From: Siphonodentalium dalli
Lineage: Eukaryota > Mollusca > Scaphopoda > Gadilida > Siphonodentaliidae
DNA: 64,000 nt
Assembly (NCBI GenBank): GCA_032622095.1
Contig: CP136062.1
Location: 142,680,351-142,744,350 of the forward strand
Reading direction: 5' to 3'
Shown piece by piece: positions 1 through 12,300 of the stretch. The position numbers and the translations under genes were made by a program. Below the pieces are notes generated by a model, which was given only the letters and a program-made list of their open reading frames with translations, was not told the DNA's origin and ran no database searches. How positions within the stretch are numbered: position 1 is the stretch's first letter; each line of letters begins with the position of its first letter.

Positions 1-68
1 CATTTGAACATCTGAGATAATGAGATAGATCTGTGGAACCCATTCACGAGGGTGTCACCTCCCTCTTT

Positions 69-573
69 TGGAACGCGGGATTCATGCCATATCCAGGCGG
101 TACGCAGGATTCACACCCCTCCGTTAATTGGTACGCGAGATTCATGCCATTTTCAGGCAGTAGGCAGGATTCACACCCTCCGTTAACTGGTACGCGAGAT
201 TCATGCCATTTTCAGGCGGTATGCATGATTCACACCCCTCCGTTAATTGGTACGCGAGATTCATGCCATTTTCAGGCGGTAGGCAGGATTCACACCCATC
301 CGTTAACTCGTACGGGAGATTCATGCCATTTTCAGGCGGTACGCAGGATTCACACCCCTCCGTTAACTGGTACGCGAGATTCATGACATTTTCAGACGGT
401 AGGCATGATTCACACCCCTCCGTTAATTGGTACGCGAGATTCATGCCATTTTCAGGCGGTACGCAGGATTCACACCCCTCCGTTAACTGGTACGCGAGAT
501 TCATGACATTTTCAGGCGGTAGGCAGGATTCACACCATTTTGTGAACTGGTACGCGAGATTCATACGCCCATT
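69..573. repeat. 60-bp tandem minisatellite, about 8 copies
   Basis: About eight head-to-tail units of 59-60 bp, each containing a core like ATTCATGCCATTTTCAGGCG followed by GGATTCACACC and CCGTTAAC/TTGGTACGCGAG. Because 60 is divisible by three and the unit lacks stops in several frames, both strands stay open and produce apparent 20-residue repeat proteins. One 59-bp unit shifts the frame between copies, which argues against coding. The last unit (about 530-573) is degenerate. Confidence 0.93.
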
Positions 574-580
574 TTAACCG

Positions 581-944
581 GTAATCAGGACTCAACAACA
601 AGGCCTGTATGCAGCTTTTATAGCATTATTTGTTCACAATTTGATTGTTTATTAGCCAAAATGGCATATTTTTGATGCAATTCAGTATCATATATCTTGG
701 TATGATGAAAGTATGAACCAAGAAGAAGCCCACTTTTATCGTCCCATTCAGTAAAAGTTTGTCATAAAATATCATGTAAAATACGGTTGCTGAATCGTTA
801 AAATGCCGTTGAGCCGTGGTTATCAAGCCGTTGAATCGTGAAATTGGTCACCGAATCGTCAAAAAGATTGTGCCGTGTGATTATAGCTTTCAAGTGTCTT
901 GAGATAGGAGGCTCTTTCGTTGTTATTACAGATACATAACCCGA
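581..944. other. No gene seen
   Basis: AT-rich unique-looking sequence. A few short variants of TTGAATCGT/CCGAATCGTC occur at 790-865 (weak 15-20 bp periodicity). I see no open reading frame with recognisable protein content. Confidence 0.5.
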
Positions 945-1110
945 ATTAACGCTCCTAAATTACTATTTCATAGGCTTCGGTGTAAAACACATTTGATTCA
1001 AGTCGAGGAACCCACCCATCAAAGCTCACAGTTATCAGATATAAATTTTAAAAATATGTTATTTTTCACCACCTGGAATATTTCATGGCCAAGCAAATAT
1101 TAGACGAGCA
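945..1110. mobile_element. Diverged fragment related to the piggyBac-type MITE at 4828-5296
   Basis: The stretch from AATTACTATTTCATAGGCTT through TTTGATTCAAGTCGAGGAAC and CCCATCAAAGCTCA to TGTTATTTTTC aligns collinearly with the left arm of the MITE at 4854-4970 (AATTACTATTTCAATGGCTT, TTTGATTCGAGTCGAGGAAG, CCCATCAAAGCTCA). A GTTGTTGTTG run at about 1250 recalls the right arm of the other copy. Clean termini and a TTAA duplication are not visible here, so this is an old or truncated copy. Confidence 0.55.
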
Positions 1111-2285
1111 TACTCTCGGTACCAAATTGCGTTGAACAAAATGTTGATATATAACATGTTTTGGAAAATTTTATACCAGAGTTGACAGTGGTTGGCATTA
1201 CGCTTTGGTAATTAATCGATTCTGATAAATAAAGCGTCTTTTGAAGAAATGTTGTTGTTGTTGTTGTTGAAATCTGATGATACGGAAAAATAAAAACTTG
1301 TTTAAACTTGCTCTTTTGTAAATTGATATCTGGCCATCAAAACCTCATATCGATGGAATCACGGGTCAATGGTGTCAAATCGGATTAATCTGACGGGTCA
1401 TCTTTTATGAAAATTGTGCCAAGTCCCAATCTGATTGACGGATCTCTGTTATCTAAACCAAAGTCAAGATGCCAAATTACAACTTCTGACTATGCTCATA
1501 TTGAACTTATTTCAAAAACACAAATATCCCATATCGGCATTATTTGAATCTGAATTACGCTCTATATGAACATAAATCGACTTACCAGATGTACGCTCGT
1601 TCTGATGTGTTTTCACTGGCCCTTGTCATAAAACGGATTAACTGGGGTAAGTCCACTATGGGCTTATTTCAAAATAAATTATGTCCAATATGAACATATA
1701 TGAATATTTAGGTTCAATATGAACCTATTTTGACGAGGATATGTTGGACTATGAGGTTGAACATTTGGCAATGTATGTATGTCAGTTTCTGACAAGTTTT
1801 AGAAATACATTTAAAAATACATATATTTTTCCTGTCAATCTTTCTAAGATGCAGTCTCTTCGCAACCTCACCAAATAGACTATAAAAAAGATTATTGCCT
1901 CTAGAATTGAGATTAAAATGTTACTATACTATATCACCGGAATTGGCAGGCCTTTCACAAGTGATAATTCATGGTTGGCTTCATTTGAGTTGTGGTGTTG
2001 CAGAAACACAAACAGACCCCATATTTGAGAAATGTATGTTACCATCTGTTATGTTAGTTTGAGACCTGCTTAGAAATATGATTATGGTCGGAATACTAGA
2101 GGTAATAATCTGATGAATTGTAGTCAGCATTGTGAAGAAATATCCTTATAGCCTGGTTTCCATGGTGACGGCACAATAAACGGACATTAAATCCAGGAAA
2201 GTTTCAAGCATCAGAATATGATATTTTTTCCAGCGAATTGTTTTTTCATATGGACGTGCTTCAGTAAAACACAGTCGATAAAAAT
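1111..2285. other. No gene seen; short (TTG)n
   Basis: Contains a (TTG)6-like microsatellite at about 1250-1270 and otherwise AT-rich sequence without a convincing reading frame or repeat. Confidence 0.5.
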
Positions 2286-2470
2286 GGCAACGACAAAGAT
2301 GCGACGGCGATGGTGATGGCAACATTTGGTGGTGATGACCGATGACGATTGGTTATGGTGAGATGATGGTAATGATGATGGTGATTATACTGCTGATGGC
2401 TTTCGTCTTATCGATAATGGTGGTAATGGTGAAGATGGTAGTGGAAATGTTGATGGTTGATATTCTTATG
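2286..2470. repeat. Degenerate GAT/GGT trinucleotide-rich tract
   Basis: Dense GATGG, GGTGATG and GATGATGGT words form an imperfect simple repeat. The 68-codon frame inside it (2342-2548) is mostly Met and Val from the repeat and is not considered a gene. Confidence 0.7.
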
Positions 2471-2548
2471 TTAACGATCATCCAAAACACGTGCGTAGAA
2501 ATTCTCGTTTCGTCAAAACTGTTACGCAATCAACTAGCCACTCTCTGA

Positions 2549-4003
2549 TAATTAAAGCATTGACATTGTCGATGAAAATGTGACATTCTCTTAAATAGGT
2601 AGCTGGAATTCATCAGATAACTTGTCGGACTATTACCAGTTAGTGGCGTAAGAGTTGAGGCATATGTACTGGATGCGGACACCTAATTCAGTCTCTTCCA
2701 GCGGTTAGTCATGTCTCGCTTTCAGTTTGGAACTATGAGCCAATGGTGCAAAGCTACGCCATATTGGTCAAGCCATACTAGCTCAAACGCCGCGTCATAT
2801 GCCATGCTGTTAACTAGTATTATATATAGTGCACCATTAGTTTCGCTGGCAGGTGGAGTTTACACTCGAGGGAAATGAGAACCAGAGGCATTTCGTGTTA
2901 TTTCGGATGGCATTGTCCTCCATAGTCAAAGGTCCATTTCTCAATCTGCTTGACACCTGATAATTGTATGTGTTTATAACTCTATGTCGGATCATGGCAC
3001 GTGCGTACAGCAAACCCTGATTCGGTTTGAGTCATTGTTCCACAAAATACTTACTCTGAAATTGTTTTCCGTGTAGTTGCTTTGCCTCATATAGCAACAA
3101 CACACACATATGAGCAGTTGTTCGAAACACGTATGTGTATTGTATGTGTATAGACAGTCGTCTAAATCGCACCATCGCAGAGATTCTGCACAAACTATCT
3201 TCCTCGGTGTGACTTCACACCACTTCATCAAACCGAAACTAATTCACACGACTGTACTTCACAATGACTACAATGAGGAATTCTTTGGAACAACCACCAT
3301 TGTGGAAGGAAGAAGTCATCAATACTCAACTGTGAGACAATTTTCACTGGTAGCCATGTTGATCACACATGCACATATCACAACCTCGGCCAAGGCGTCA
3401 GAACCATCCACAGACCAGAGGCGATTGTATTTAGGCACGTGACTTGTCACGTGTGTTGTCATGGGTTCAATCTTTTGCCAGAGTCGTCGAAGCTCGAAGA
3501 CTTTCTCCACTGCATTTTGACATCCTAAAAGAGAACATAACGTGCATTAGCATTCTAGTTGTGAGATTTCTATATCAGTAATAGTACATGTAGTATGCAA
3601 GGCTGTAGCGGAGATACATGTAGGTGCAACAGAAGAGTGTATAATTTGCAAGCATGCAGGACTCTTGAAACACGATGTGTACATTTATTATGATATTACT
3701 ATATATAGTATAAATATTTTGCGGCAAATTTTGAGATGTAAGTTGGCTACCGCACCCCTACACCCGAACATATTGCAATTTGCCATAACTTATGTATAGC
3801 CCTAAGAACACATTCATCAGAAATACACGTTGAAATTTCTCCACTCTCTTTAGACACCTACCTCAGCCACAACCTGGTCTCCGACGCCAAAATATAGCAT
3901 AAATATATGCCACATAGTATGCTGCCGCGGGCTGTCATGTGTGTACAAGCAATCTTATTTACTTGTGGAACTTATATGATAACCACACAGAAAGGATCAT
4001 AAA
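2549..4003. other. No gene seen
   Basis: A 110-codon frame at 3110-3442 and its antisense partner lack any recognisable domain, signal peptide or composition bias, and neither was matched to a family. The tract is otherwise AT-rich and plain. Confidence 0.45.
3436..3453. promoter_or_regulatory. Perfect palindrome with two E-boxes
   Basis: CACGTGACTTGTCACGTG is two CACGTGAC half-sites in inverted orientation around a TT spacer. CACGTG is the canonical E-box of bHLH factors, and GTCACGTG resembles the MITF/TFEB-type extended site. No gene starts nearby, so function is only a possibility. Confidence 0.2.
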
Positions 4004-4443
4004 TGTGACCCGCCATATCAAATCCAGTCGGAAGTCGGGATTTTTTTAACCCTGTGCCAATGCATTCTCTTATATATGCGAGGCGACCTATGAATGCATT
4101 GGCCTAACAATTTTTAATCATTTGTTTTAAAATAAATATTTCTGACAATTTTTAGGACATAAAATAAAAAACATCCATTACCCTGCAGGGAGCCCCACGC
4201 ATATATATAAGCATATAGAAGAGTGTCGTCTGCTCATGTTTGTCTGGGGCTATGTATGGGTGAAATTATAAAATTGTTAAAGAATACAAGAAAAAATTAT
4301 TAAAATTGTAAAAAATTGTTAGGCCAATGCATTCTCTTATATATGCGAGGCAACCTATGGTCGACTCGCATATATAAGAGAATGCATTGGCACAGGGTAA
4401 AAAAAATCGCGACTTCCGTCTGGATTTGATATGGCGGGTCACA
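4004..4443. mobile_element. 440-bp MITE with ~80-bp terminal inverted repeats
   Basis: The left end begins TGTGACCCGCCATATCAAAT and the right end is its reverse complement. The inverted match continues inward through CGGAAGTCG, a T/A run, CCCTGTGCCAATGCATTCTC and TTATATATGCGAG. An internal hairpin at 4323-4391 has arms of about 30 bp (GCCAATGCATTCTC...GAGAATGCATTGGC). No coding capacity. The inner AT-rich block and hairpin are shared, in reverse orientation, with the different MITE at 54028-54490. No clear target duplication is visible. Confidence 0.85.
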
Positions 4444-4712
4444 AATGCTTAATGTGGATGAATAAATCCACTGTACGTGTTACACCGCCACTATATCCCC
4501 CTATCTTGGAACCATCACGAACATTTTAGTTCAATGTTGCCCTATCTGCGTGAGAATGATTAAACTGAGTACGCGACACGTCGAAAATGCTTGCTGATGC
4601 GTATTTACTTTATTACTACCATTGCCTGATGCGCATGGATATCCAGCTAATACGCTATTATATAACCAATCCTTTAAATGAATTACTAGACTGTTTCTCG
4701 GCCTAAAGTATG

Positions 4713-6194
4713 CAGGGACGTGGCTATAGGGTCTCCGTTGGGGTTGTCCACCTTGGGAAATTCCAACTCCACCCCCCCTTGATTCAGAATCAGACCAAAC
4801 ACAAGTTTTCCGGTATGAGAACATTAAAGGTACTCAACCCGATAAAACTCCTCTCAATTACTATTTCAATGGCTTCGGGGGTCAAAAATATTTGATTCGA
4901 GTCGAGGAAGTCACCCATCAAAGCTCAGATTTGTTAGATATCGATTTTAGAAATCTATTATTTTTCTTTATCGGGAATACTATCTGGCCCAGAACTCAGT
5001 CAAAATTGCGTTAAAATTACCACTTGATTTTAGAGTTATTCATCCTTGTCTGTTTGAATAGATTTGGAGTACACATCCAGAGCAGATTACGGCAGTTATT
5101 AGTACTCATCTCGAGAACATAACAAATTTGAAAAATCAATATCTAATAACTCTGAGCTTTGTTTGATGGGTTCCTCGACTCGAATCAAATATTTTTTACC
5201 CCCAAAGCCAAAGAAATAGTAATATAGAACACTCTGATCGGATTGTTGTTGTTGGAATCTGTTGAGATGGGGACCCTCTTTACGGGTTGAGTACCTTTAA
5301 GATATTTTAACCTGAAAATTGCATAAATCATAACATCTAGTGGTCTAACTCCAGACACATGCACACGGTTACGGGCAAGAGACCAGGGCACACCGGGCCG
5401 ACCATGGTTATTCGGCCCGGTGTGACACAATTTTGAAAACTATACCAGAAAATCGCAAATTCTAGCATCAAGACTGGCCTCAACTGAAGCTTTCCTCGTG
5501 TTGGAAATTTCAAACACCATACTCCCCCTCAAGGTGGAAAATTCTCAAACTGATGACCATTTCAGTGCACAAGTTTAACCAAATGTAGTAAAATATTGTT
5601 TTGTTAACTAATTAGCAGTTTTGCATTGGCCACGGGGGAGGGACAATGACACACCGGGCCGACCATGGTTCGACCCTGTGCGCGAAAATTTTGAAATCTG
5701 AACAAGAAAATCGCAAAATCCTAGCATCTAGACTAGCCTCAAGCCTTCCAACTTAGGTTGGAAAATTTCCAACTGATGACAATTCCAATGACAATGTTGA
5801 CCAAATGTATGACAATATTTGTTTTCTTAAATTAACTAGCAGTTTTTGACTGGCCACGGGGGAGGGACCAGGGCACAAGCTTTCCAAGCGTTGGAAATTT
5901 CAAACCTGTCACCCCCTCCCCTTAAGGTTGGAAAATTCCAACTGATGACCATTTCAGTCCAAAATGTTGACAAAAAATAGGAAAATATGCAAATATTGGT
6001 CCAAAAACATTTACGCCCCCCCCCCCCTCCCACCAATAAATTGTTTGAAAAACAAACTACAAGAACATTTTCAACCTATTGTTGGTGTGAAATTTCCAAC
6101 CAATGTTTTGGCACGTATGAAATTTCCAACTGTTGAAATTTTTTACCAAAGTTGGGGGATGAGACACCCCAATCCCCCTGTCGCCACGTCTCTG
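4713..6194. mobile_element. hAT-like non-autonomous element, copy 1 (with nested MITE)
   Basis: The left terminus CAGGGACGTGGCTATAGGG and right terminus ...CCCTGTCGCCACGTCTCTG are inverted repeats. They are flanked by AAAGTATG (4705-4712) and ACAGTATG (6195-6202), an 8-bp duplication with one mismatch. A CAGGG-type end plus an 8-bp duplication is the hallmark of hAT elements. The interior holds two or three diverged ~280-bp modules with TTGGAAATTTCAAACC, GGTTGGAAAATT..CAACTGATGAC and GGGCCGACCATGGTT palindromes. No transposase frame is present. It is interrupted at 4828-5296 and is homologous to 62086-63321. Confidence 0.85.
4828..5296. mobile_element. 469-bp piggyBac-type MITE inserted at TTAA
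   Basis: The ends are AGGTACTCAACCC and GGGTTGAGTACCT, flanked by TTAA at 4824-4827 and TTAA at 5297-5300. Inside the TIRs the arms match over more than 100 bp (TATTTGATTCGAGTCGAGGA...CCCATCA..AAAGCTCAG), with a ~45-bp stretch found only in the right arm. The homologous hAT copy at about 62415 reads ACATTAAGATATTTTAACC without the insert, so the empty site has one TTAA. TTAA duplication is characteristic of piggyBac transposition. No coding capacity. Confidence 0.9.
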
Positions 6195-6202
6195 ACAGTA
6201 TG

Positions 6203-6708
6203 CTTGCAAAGTATCTAACATATCCATACAAATCAATAATAAAACAGTCCATAGTATACTTGTAAAACTGAATGGGATTGTAAGTAGTTAAATGGCAAAG
6301 TGGGAAAATAAATGATATATCAGGTCGCTGCAGTCGGAGCAGTATACATTGGACCAAATCGGACTAGTTTCTTAGAGTTAGAGTTACAAATTCGATTAGA
6401 GGTGGGTACATGTATAATATTGGCTGATTACAATCACTTTATTCGTGTCAGGTCACGAACAACTAGTGTTTGGTAAGTTTTGAATTCCGAATTGTATACT
6501 GGCAATGCGGGGCCAAATAATTCACAGTAACAGTGAGGCACGATTGACAAATATTAACTCAGTCATTAGATTCTTGATTCTAGGAATCGGGAATAGTCTA
6601 AACTGTAGTTTTCATCCAAAGATTCACAGATATGTGCATCTCACGACACCAATTACTCATCATAGTGGTCTCGAGAGTCCCACCCCTAACTCACATAACG
6701 GTATAACT

Positions 6709-6782
<74 letters not shown>

Positions 6783-9700
6783 AACTATCAATAAATATGT
6801 TATGATAAAGCGACAATTTAAACATGATTTTATCACAGTTTTGCGCCATGTGTAAAGTCACACACATATTTATCATAGTATCAGGGGAACGCCCAAAATA
6901 AGCCTGAGAAAATGGTACAACGTGTTAGGATGGCAGTTTCCACTCGCATGGCTCTATTGAAGAAAATTGTAACACGCCAGTGACCACCATATCAAGTGGA
7001 CAATATTAAATAAGAAAGATGAATTTTGTTCTATTGGGGGCATCGCGAGGACATGGGTAATATCAATCACGGTGGGGAATCACGTGGTTTCGAGTTGATG
7101 AGTATCACGCATTCAAAATCGCCGAGGGGATCGCAAACGCCATCAGAAACGAGGAATTTTTTTATAAACTAGGATAATGATATATTACGTAATATTTTGG
7201 CAGATAAGAGCAATACTATTTTTCAAACAAGCTGATACATGTACCCCATCTGTATCCAAACTCACCGTTATTTGCTCTAACATTTTGACCGAAGATTTCA
7301 GCCGAATGATTCCCCTAGATGTATGGACTGGTGTATTCCACGAACCTCCGACTGGAAACTTTGGTCAGAATGTTATAGAAAACTACGGAGTATTTCCGAA
7401 CAAATAAGATATCAACTTGTTTTTAAAATATTTTGTGTCAGTTCCTCATATATTATGATTTTGTGCGTTTGCACTCGCCTCGGCCACCTTGAATGCGTGG
7501 TATACTCACCAACCGCGAAACTACGTGATTCCCCACCATTTCAATATCTTCAAACTTTGAAGTTGCAACATTATGTCGAGCTTTAAATCGACGTTTATCG
7601 GTACTTCAGATACAAGATATTCCAAAAAGGATATTCCCCTTTTATCGAATGTTGCCCTCAGCCAGATGAGTTTCGCTACTCTATCGCTGCTTTATTTATC
7701 ACCCAACTAGAATTGATGACTGTCTCCCATCTCTTTCTAATCGCAGGATAAGTGCAAACTGACTTCAGGCTAGAAATAACAGTTATTTCCGCACAAAACT
7801 CCAAATGACGGACTGGCTAATATGTGCCTTGTCGGCGGCAAATGAAATCATCGCGAAATTAGCAATCATCTCTTCCCCGGGGAAATGTTCAATGTAACAA
7901 CTGTCACTACGATGATGGCCCAGGCGAACGTTCTCCATATCGGAACTGTCAGTGAGAGATTCCGATGCGATTTCTATTAACGTGGGCCCGATAAGACATT
8001 GTAGTTGTCCACAAACCTAACAAAACAGGAACGTCATCGTACGACACAAGGATGTGCTATTACTTCTGTGTGCAGATTCAGTTGACAAGTTTTGTCTAAT
8101 TTAAACTGCAGTTAAACCATAATATAAGTTGTAATGCACAAGATGGCCAGGAAGCCAGGGGAATTGAGATCAAGTTACTCTGTTTGGCAACATATTAATG
8201 AATTCCGTCTTACGATAAACGGGTATGCTATTTGTTTTGTGTGCACAATCGGTTGACAATTTTTATCATGTTTAAATTGCAACGTAATCCTGGGTTTTGG
8301 GCTCACAAGTTGGTTCCAGGAGCAAGAATATAGTTCAAGTTGATGCGTGTGACCGCGTTTTAATATACCCACAATACCCACCTCGTCGAGTGACAAATCC
8401 ATATATAGCAGAACATGTATACAATCTATACTTCATATTTGTGAGATAGGTGAGATATTTTAGACATAATTTCAATCAACCGTCTTTACAACTCTACCAG
8501 ATTAACTCTTGTACGAATTGACTGTACACCAATTAATACCCAGTTTGAACTGTTCTGATACCATCCCCTGTAATTGACAATACTTATGCCGATGATTTTT
8601 CTCGAGATACTAAAGGGCTAAATGAGTTGAATTTGCCTTAATACATTTTCATATTTTCATAAAATATCTGAGCCATGTCCCTTCCAATACCAATATAATA
8701 AAATAATCTATCACATGTTATTTCTTGGGTCTTGACATGATCAAATATACAGCTAACTTAAAAACTAAAAACGTAAGCCCCCCCCCCCCCCCCTCTGATA
8801 ATTTCGAAGATATCTTCAGATGTGGTAATCAGAACGCGATGAACTTTTGGGAAGACAATCTGTTATATATGTACAAACATATCTTATGGATACATGCTCC
8901 AATGGACATCAATTGACTGGGAAGAGTTGACTTTCCAAAGATCACAAAACACTCAGTTCACTAAGACTAAGAGAGGAGAGAATGTTTGCTTGTTTGTAAC
9001 TTGGCACCTATATGACACCAAAGTGAACGAGCAGTCTACAAAAGAATGGATACTGACACTAACATATCTGCCATTCCTCCTCTATAACTATAGGAATTGG
9101 CAGCCTCGTGGCAGTATTGAATACAATGTCGTCTACTCATTACATTGAGGGCATGGTTCCCGAAAGTATTGTCGCTGCATGGTGTTACATGCAGAACTAA
9201 CTTGTTCTTCAACTTCAAGTGAGTCTATCTAGCCAATAACGGTTTTGTGACTTTTGAATTAAGCACTATACCTCCGCTCATTCAAACATGAGGGTCGACA
9301 GAGGGTCGACATTGGAATCACTTCATAAGTTCTAACATCCTGAATGTAGATGGAAACGTTCACGGCAATATAGTGTAATATGTCAAGGAGTACTTACATA
9401 TTTTTAGGCGTTCAGTATCTGGCCAGGAAGAAATTGCATTGTAAAACTAGACTGGGCCTCTTACGCGTATGTCTTGATTTAGATATCGCGCTAATCCACT
9501 TAAACGTCGAGTGGACGCTCAGGGATTCCCCAAAGCACACGTACATCCCATAGAAGCGGCGGATTTATAATCTGACAGCCGATTTGTGCTAATATACGTT
9601 TAAATCTCGAGTCGAAACTTGAGTCGTGACCCCTGAGAACAATCGTTCTGTTACTACGAGATAATATCGGGAATTTGGAATTCCTATGCCTATACATAAT

Positions 9701-9849
9701 CTAATATAGGTTGACATTTTGACTAGATATTATGAACTGGCATAGCAAGCCACGAGGAAATTAACCGTGACGGAATTAAGACCGAAAAAGGGTTGTTCCA
9801 CATTAACTCTTTCGGTGCCAATCGATCATTTATGCGATGTACCCACTAT
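6203..9849. other. No gene seen; simple repeats and one degenerate direct repeat
   Basis: Outside the (CT)n tract, I see only AT-rich sequence, poly-C at about 8779-8793, and a weak direct repeat: 8053-8115 and 8215-8277 share GTGCTATT/ATGCTATT, TTTTGTGTGCA, GGTTGACAA-type and TTTAAA(T/C)TGCA words. None of the short frames here resembles a protein family. Confidence 0.5.
6715..6780. repeat. (CT)n microsatellite, about 33 units
   Basis: An uninterrupted CT dinucleotide run. The apparent Ser-Leu (plus) and Arg-Glu (minus) repeat peptides are translations of this run. Confidence 0.98.
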
Positions 9850-9854
9850 AATAT

Positions 9855-11141
9855 CACTGGGGGGGACTGTTTCACAAGAATCGATTCTATCGCCTATCGG
9901 GTTCCGTCTCTATCGAATTAAGTCCCGTCTCTTTCGCGACTTGAAACAAATGTTTTCAAAGTTTTGACCTCCATTTATACACTAAATGTTAAAACAGAAC
10001 GTATTTTACAAAAACTAGCGCTAGATTGTGTCTTTGTGCGTAATTATTGGTGATAATAATGCGAAGTCGGCTATTTTTTGCACACTTAGAAGAGTTAATG
10101 TGTTTGGTGCATTTCCTTTGTAAATTAAGCAGCATTTTGATGCTCCGTTTATCGGCCTTTTTACCTTTTAATTAGACTGAAATATGTCTTCTTGTATGAT
10201 CGAACACCAGGACACGATTACAGCACAGCTCTCGATGGCTCCTCATAGTAAAATACCCTCAAATTAATTCATCAAAAGAAGCAACGCAATGTTCCGATTC
10301 TAATGTGATTTTTATGTTCACGATCGGTTCTTTCGCCCCCCGTTTAATGTAATATTATATTCGACCAGATAGTTCATTTGTGTTTCTAGTTGCCATATTA
10401 CCATATATGGTTCAAACTATAGTCACAGCAACACCAATATGAGTTTTTCAGTAGTCCCAAAGCATCATAGGTTGGATATTAAAGATTATCGGTCGATCAT
10501 CTTTAATATCTGATCTATGATCGTTTGGGACCACTAAAACTCATCTATTGATTTACTATGGCTACAATTTAAAACAATATATGACCATGTATTGTCATTG
10601 GGCAACTATAGATGTACAATCAAATAATCTGATCGAATATGAATGTACTGTAGACAGGAACGAAAGAACCGATCGTGAACATAAACATCACAATAGAATC
10701 GGAACCTTTTGTTGCTTTTTGAGGCACTAATTTGAAGACTTGTACGGCGAGGAACCGTCGGGAGGTATTGTATTATAATTATCTAATGTTCAACCATAAA
10801 ACTTGACAAGTTTCAGTCCAATTTAAAGTAGACAAGGCCGATAATCTGAGCATCAAAGTGCTGCTTAATTTTCATGGGAAATGCACCCAAATGCACTACG
10901 TCTCTAACTTTGCACAACATGCAGCCGATTTTGCATTACTGTCATCAATAAACACGTATAAAGACATAATCTGTCGATTGTTATTGGAGAATACATTCTG
11001 TTTTGACATTCAGTCTATAAACAACGGTAAAAACTTTGAAAATATGTTTTAGAAATCGCGAAAGAGTCGGAACTTAATTCGATAGAGACGGAACCGGAAG
11101 GGCGATAGAATCGATTCTGGTGAAACAGTTTCCCCCCAGTG
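9855..11141 (+). mobile_element. 1.29-kb foldback element, copy 1
   Basis: The two halves are inverted repeats of about 640 bp each, meeting near 10490 (ATATTAAAGATTATCGGTCG / GATCATCTTTAATATC). The termini CACTGGGGGG.ACTGTTTCAC and its reverse complement are flanked by AATAT at 9850-9854 and 11142-11146. Arms are clearly diverged from each other but collinear throughout (AGAATCGATTCTATCGCC, TTCCGTCTCTATCGAATTAA, AAGCAGCA.TTTGATGCTC, AATCGGAAC, CGATCGGTTCTTTCG). No transposase frame. Family unassigned. Matched arm-for-arm by 20788-22053 in the opposite orientation. Confidence 0.9.
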
Positions 11142-11146
11142 AATAT

Positions 11147-12180
11147 GTTCCCTTGCGACATGCTTCCGCTGCTACCAGTAGACACCATTTTAACCGATAT
11201 GAAAGCATAAGAATGCTACTAGCATCCCATGTCCAACCAGAAATGTCGGCATCCTTAGCAAATATAATATTTCGTGAGTTTAGTTAGATCTGGGATCACT
11301 GTTGGAAAACAATTGAATAGGCTTCATCTATTAGCGAGGGTGTCACCTCCCCCCCCCATTGGTTGTACGTGGGATATCGTTAATGATTAAGCGATGGACA
11401 GTATTAGCAAATTATACAAATGAGACCTCCTCTCGTAGAGACAAGACAATCAGCTATTTGATGATTGGAATGTTGTGTGAACTTATCAATTATTCTAGCA
11501 GTTCTTGGTACCGGAAGAGACAAAAAAAAAATATCTTCAACCTCCCAATGTATTAAAAATCATTGTTTTTTTTGTCGTATCTTAATAATTGCTCAGATTC
11601 TATATACAATGAAGACGCTGATTCATGATATTTCACCAGATAGAAATTCTTTGTTGAAACTATCTTGCAATTCTTGGCTAGATTTATGCAAAACGTGCGT
11701 ATGCCTCTTAATGTATATCATTTAACCATATTTTTTTTTCAACAAATCTTCGAGCAGACGAGACCAACCCTTACATGTAACAGCAAAAATACCGACAAAC
11801 TACAGCGTCAAAATAGCCTTGTATCATGCCAGAGCCATCTGAGTCAATTGAAAAGAAAATCAGACACCAACACCCAATCCCGGGCGAAATTCGACATCAC
11901 CACCAATTCCCGGTGACAACTATGACAAAAACTATAGTCTGCCGATGTTGAGGATTATGGCACCTACGCAGCACCTATCGTTAACAATAGATGCCGAATG
12001 AACAGGACGACCCCGTATTAGCGTCCACCAATACACTGCAGGTACGGAGCTTTCACAACACCATGTTGTTCATATTTAAAGATACACGGTCCGATTAGTA
12101 AAATGTTCAACTTATCAGGCAAACAAAAAGAGAAAAATACTTGCAAATACGAGTTTCAATCAAAGAAGTCTCGAAATCTT
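11147..12180. other. No gene seen
   Basis: Short frames at 11359-11916 have no recognisable features. At 11335-11355 GCGAGGGTGTCACCTCC plus a C run recalls CACGAGGGTGTCACCTCC at 43-60 beside the first minisatellite, suggesting a shared older repeat. Confidence 0.45.
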
Positions 12181-12300
12181 AAAAATACTTGATTGCACCG
12201 AACTGCATTCATGGTAAACAAGACACATTTTCTGAATCATCAAAATACTTGATTGCACCGAACTGCCTTCATGGTAAACAAGACACATTTTCTGAATTAT
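12181..12300. repeat. Two-copy tandem duplication, exact 60-bp period
   Basis: 12181-12240 and 12241-12300 are nearly identical (ATACTTGATTGCACCGAACT, TCATGGTAAACAAGACACAT, TTTCTGAAT), differing at about three positions. Confidence 0.95.

Noticed and set aside
69-573. CRISPR-like regular repeats
   Set aside because: The whole 60 bp repeats with no unique spacers, and the context is eukaryotic.
33-577. Repeat peptides ending in ARF from the 60-bp array, suggestive of an RF-type neuropeptide precursor
   Set aside because: Units lack the Gly plus dibasic cleavage sites expected after an amidated peptide, the repeat is open on both strands, and a 59-bp unit shifts the frame. A minisatellite explains it.
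2342-2548. Met/Val-rich 68-codon frame
   Set aside because: Product of the GAT/GGT low-complexity tract.
3110-3442. 110-codon frame
   Set aside because: No recognisable domain or codon signal, and a long antisense frame overlaps it; not enough support for a gene.
6505-6876. Ser-Leu and Arg-Glu repeat proteins
   Set aside because: Translations of the (CT)n microsatellite on the two strands.
10548-10730. 60-codon frame also found at 21181-21363
   Set aside because: Conserved only because the two foldback copies are nearly identical; no protein features.
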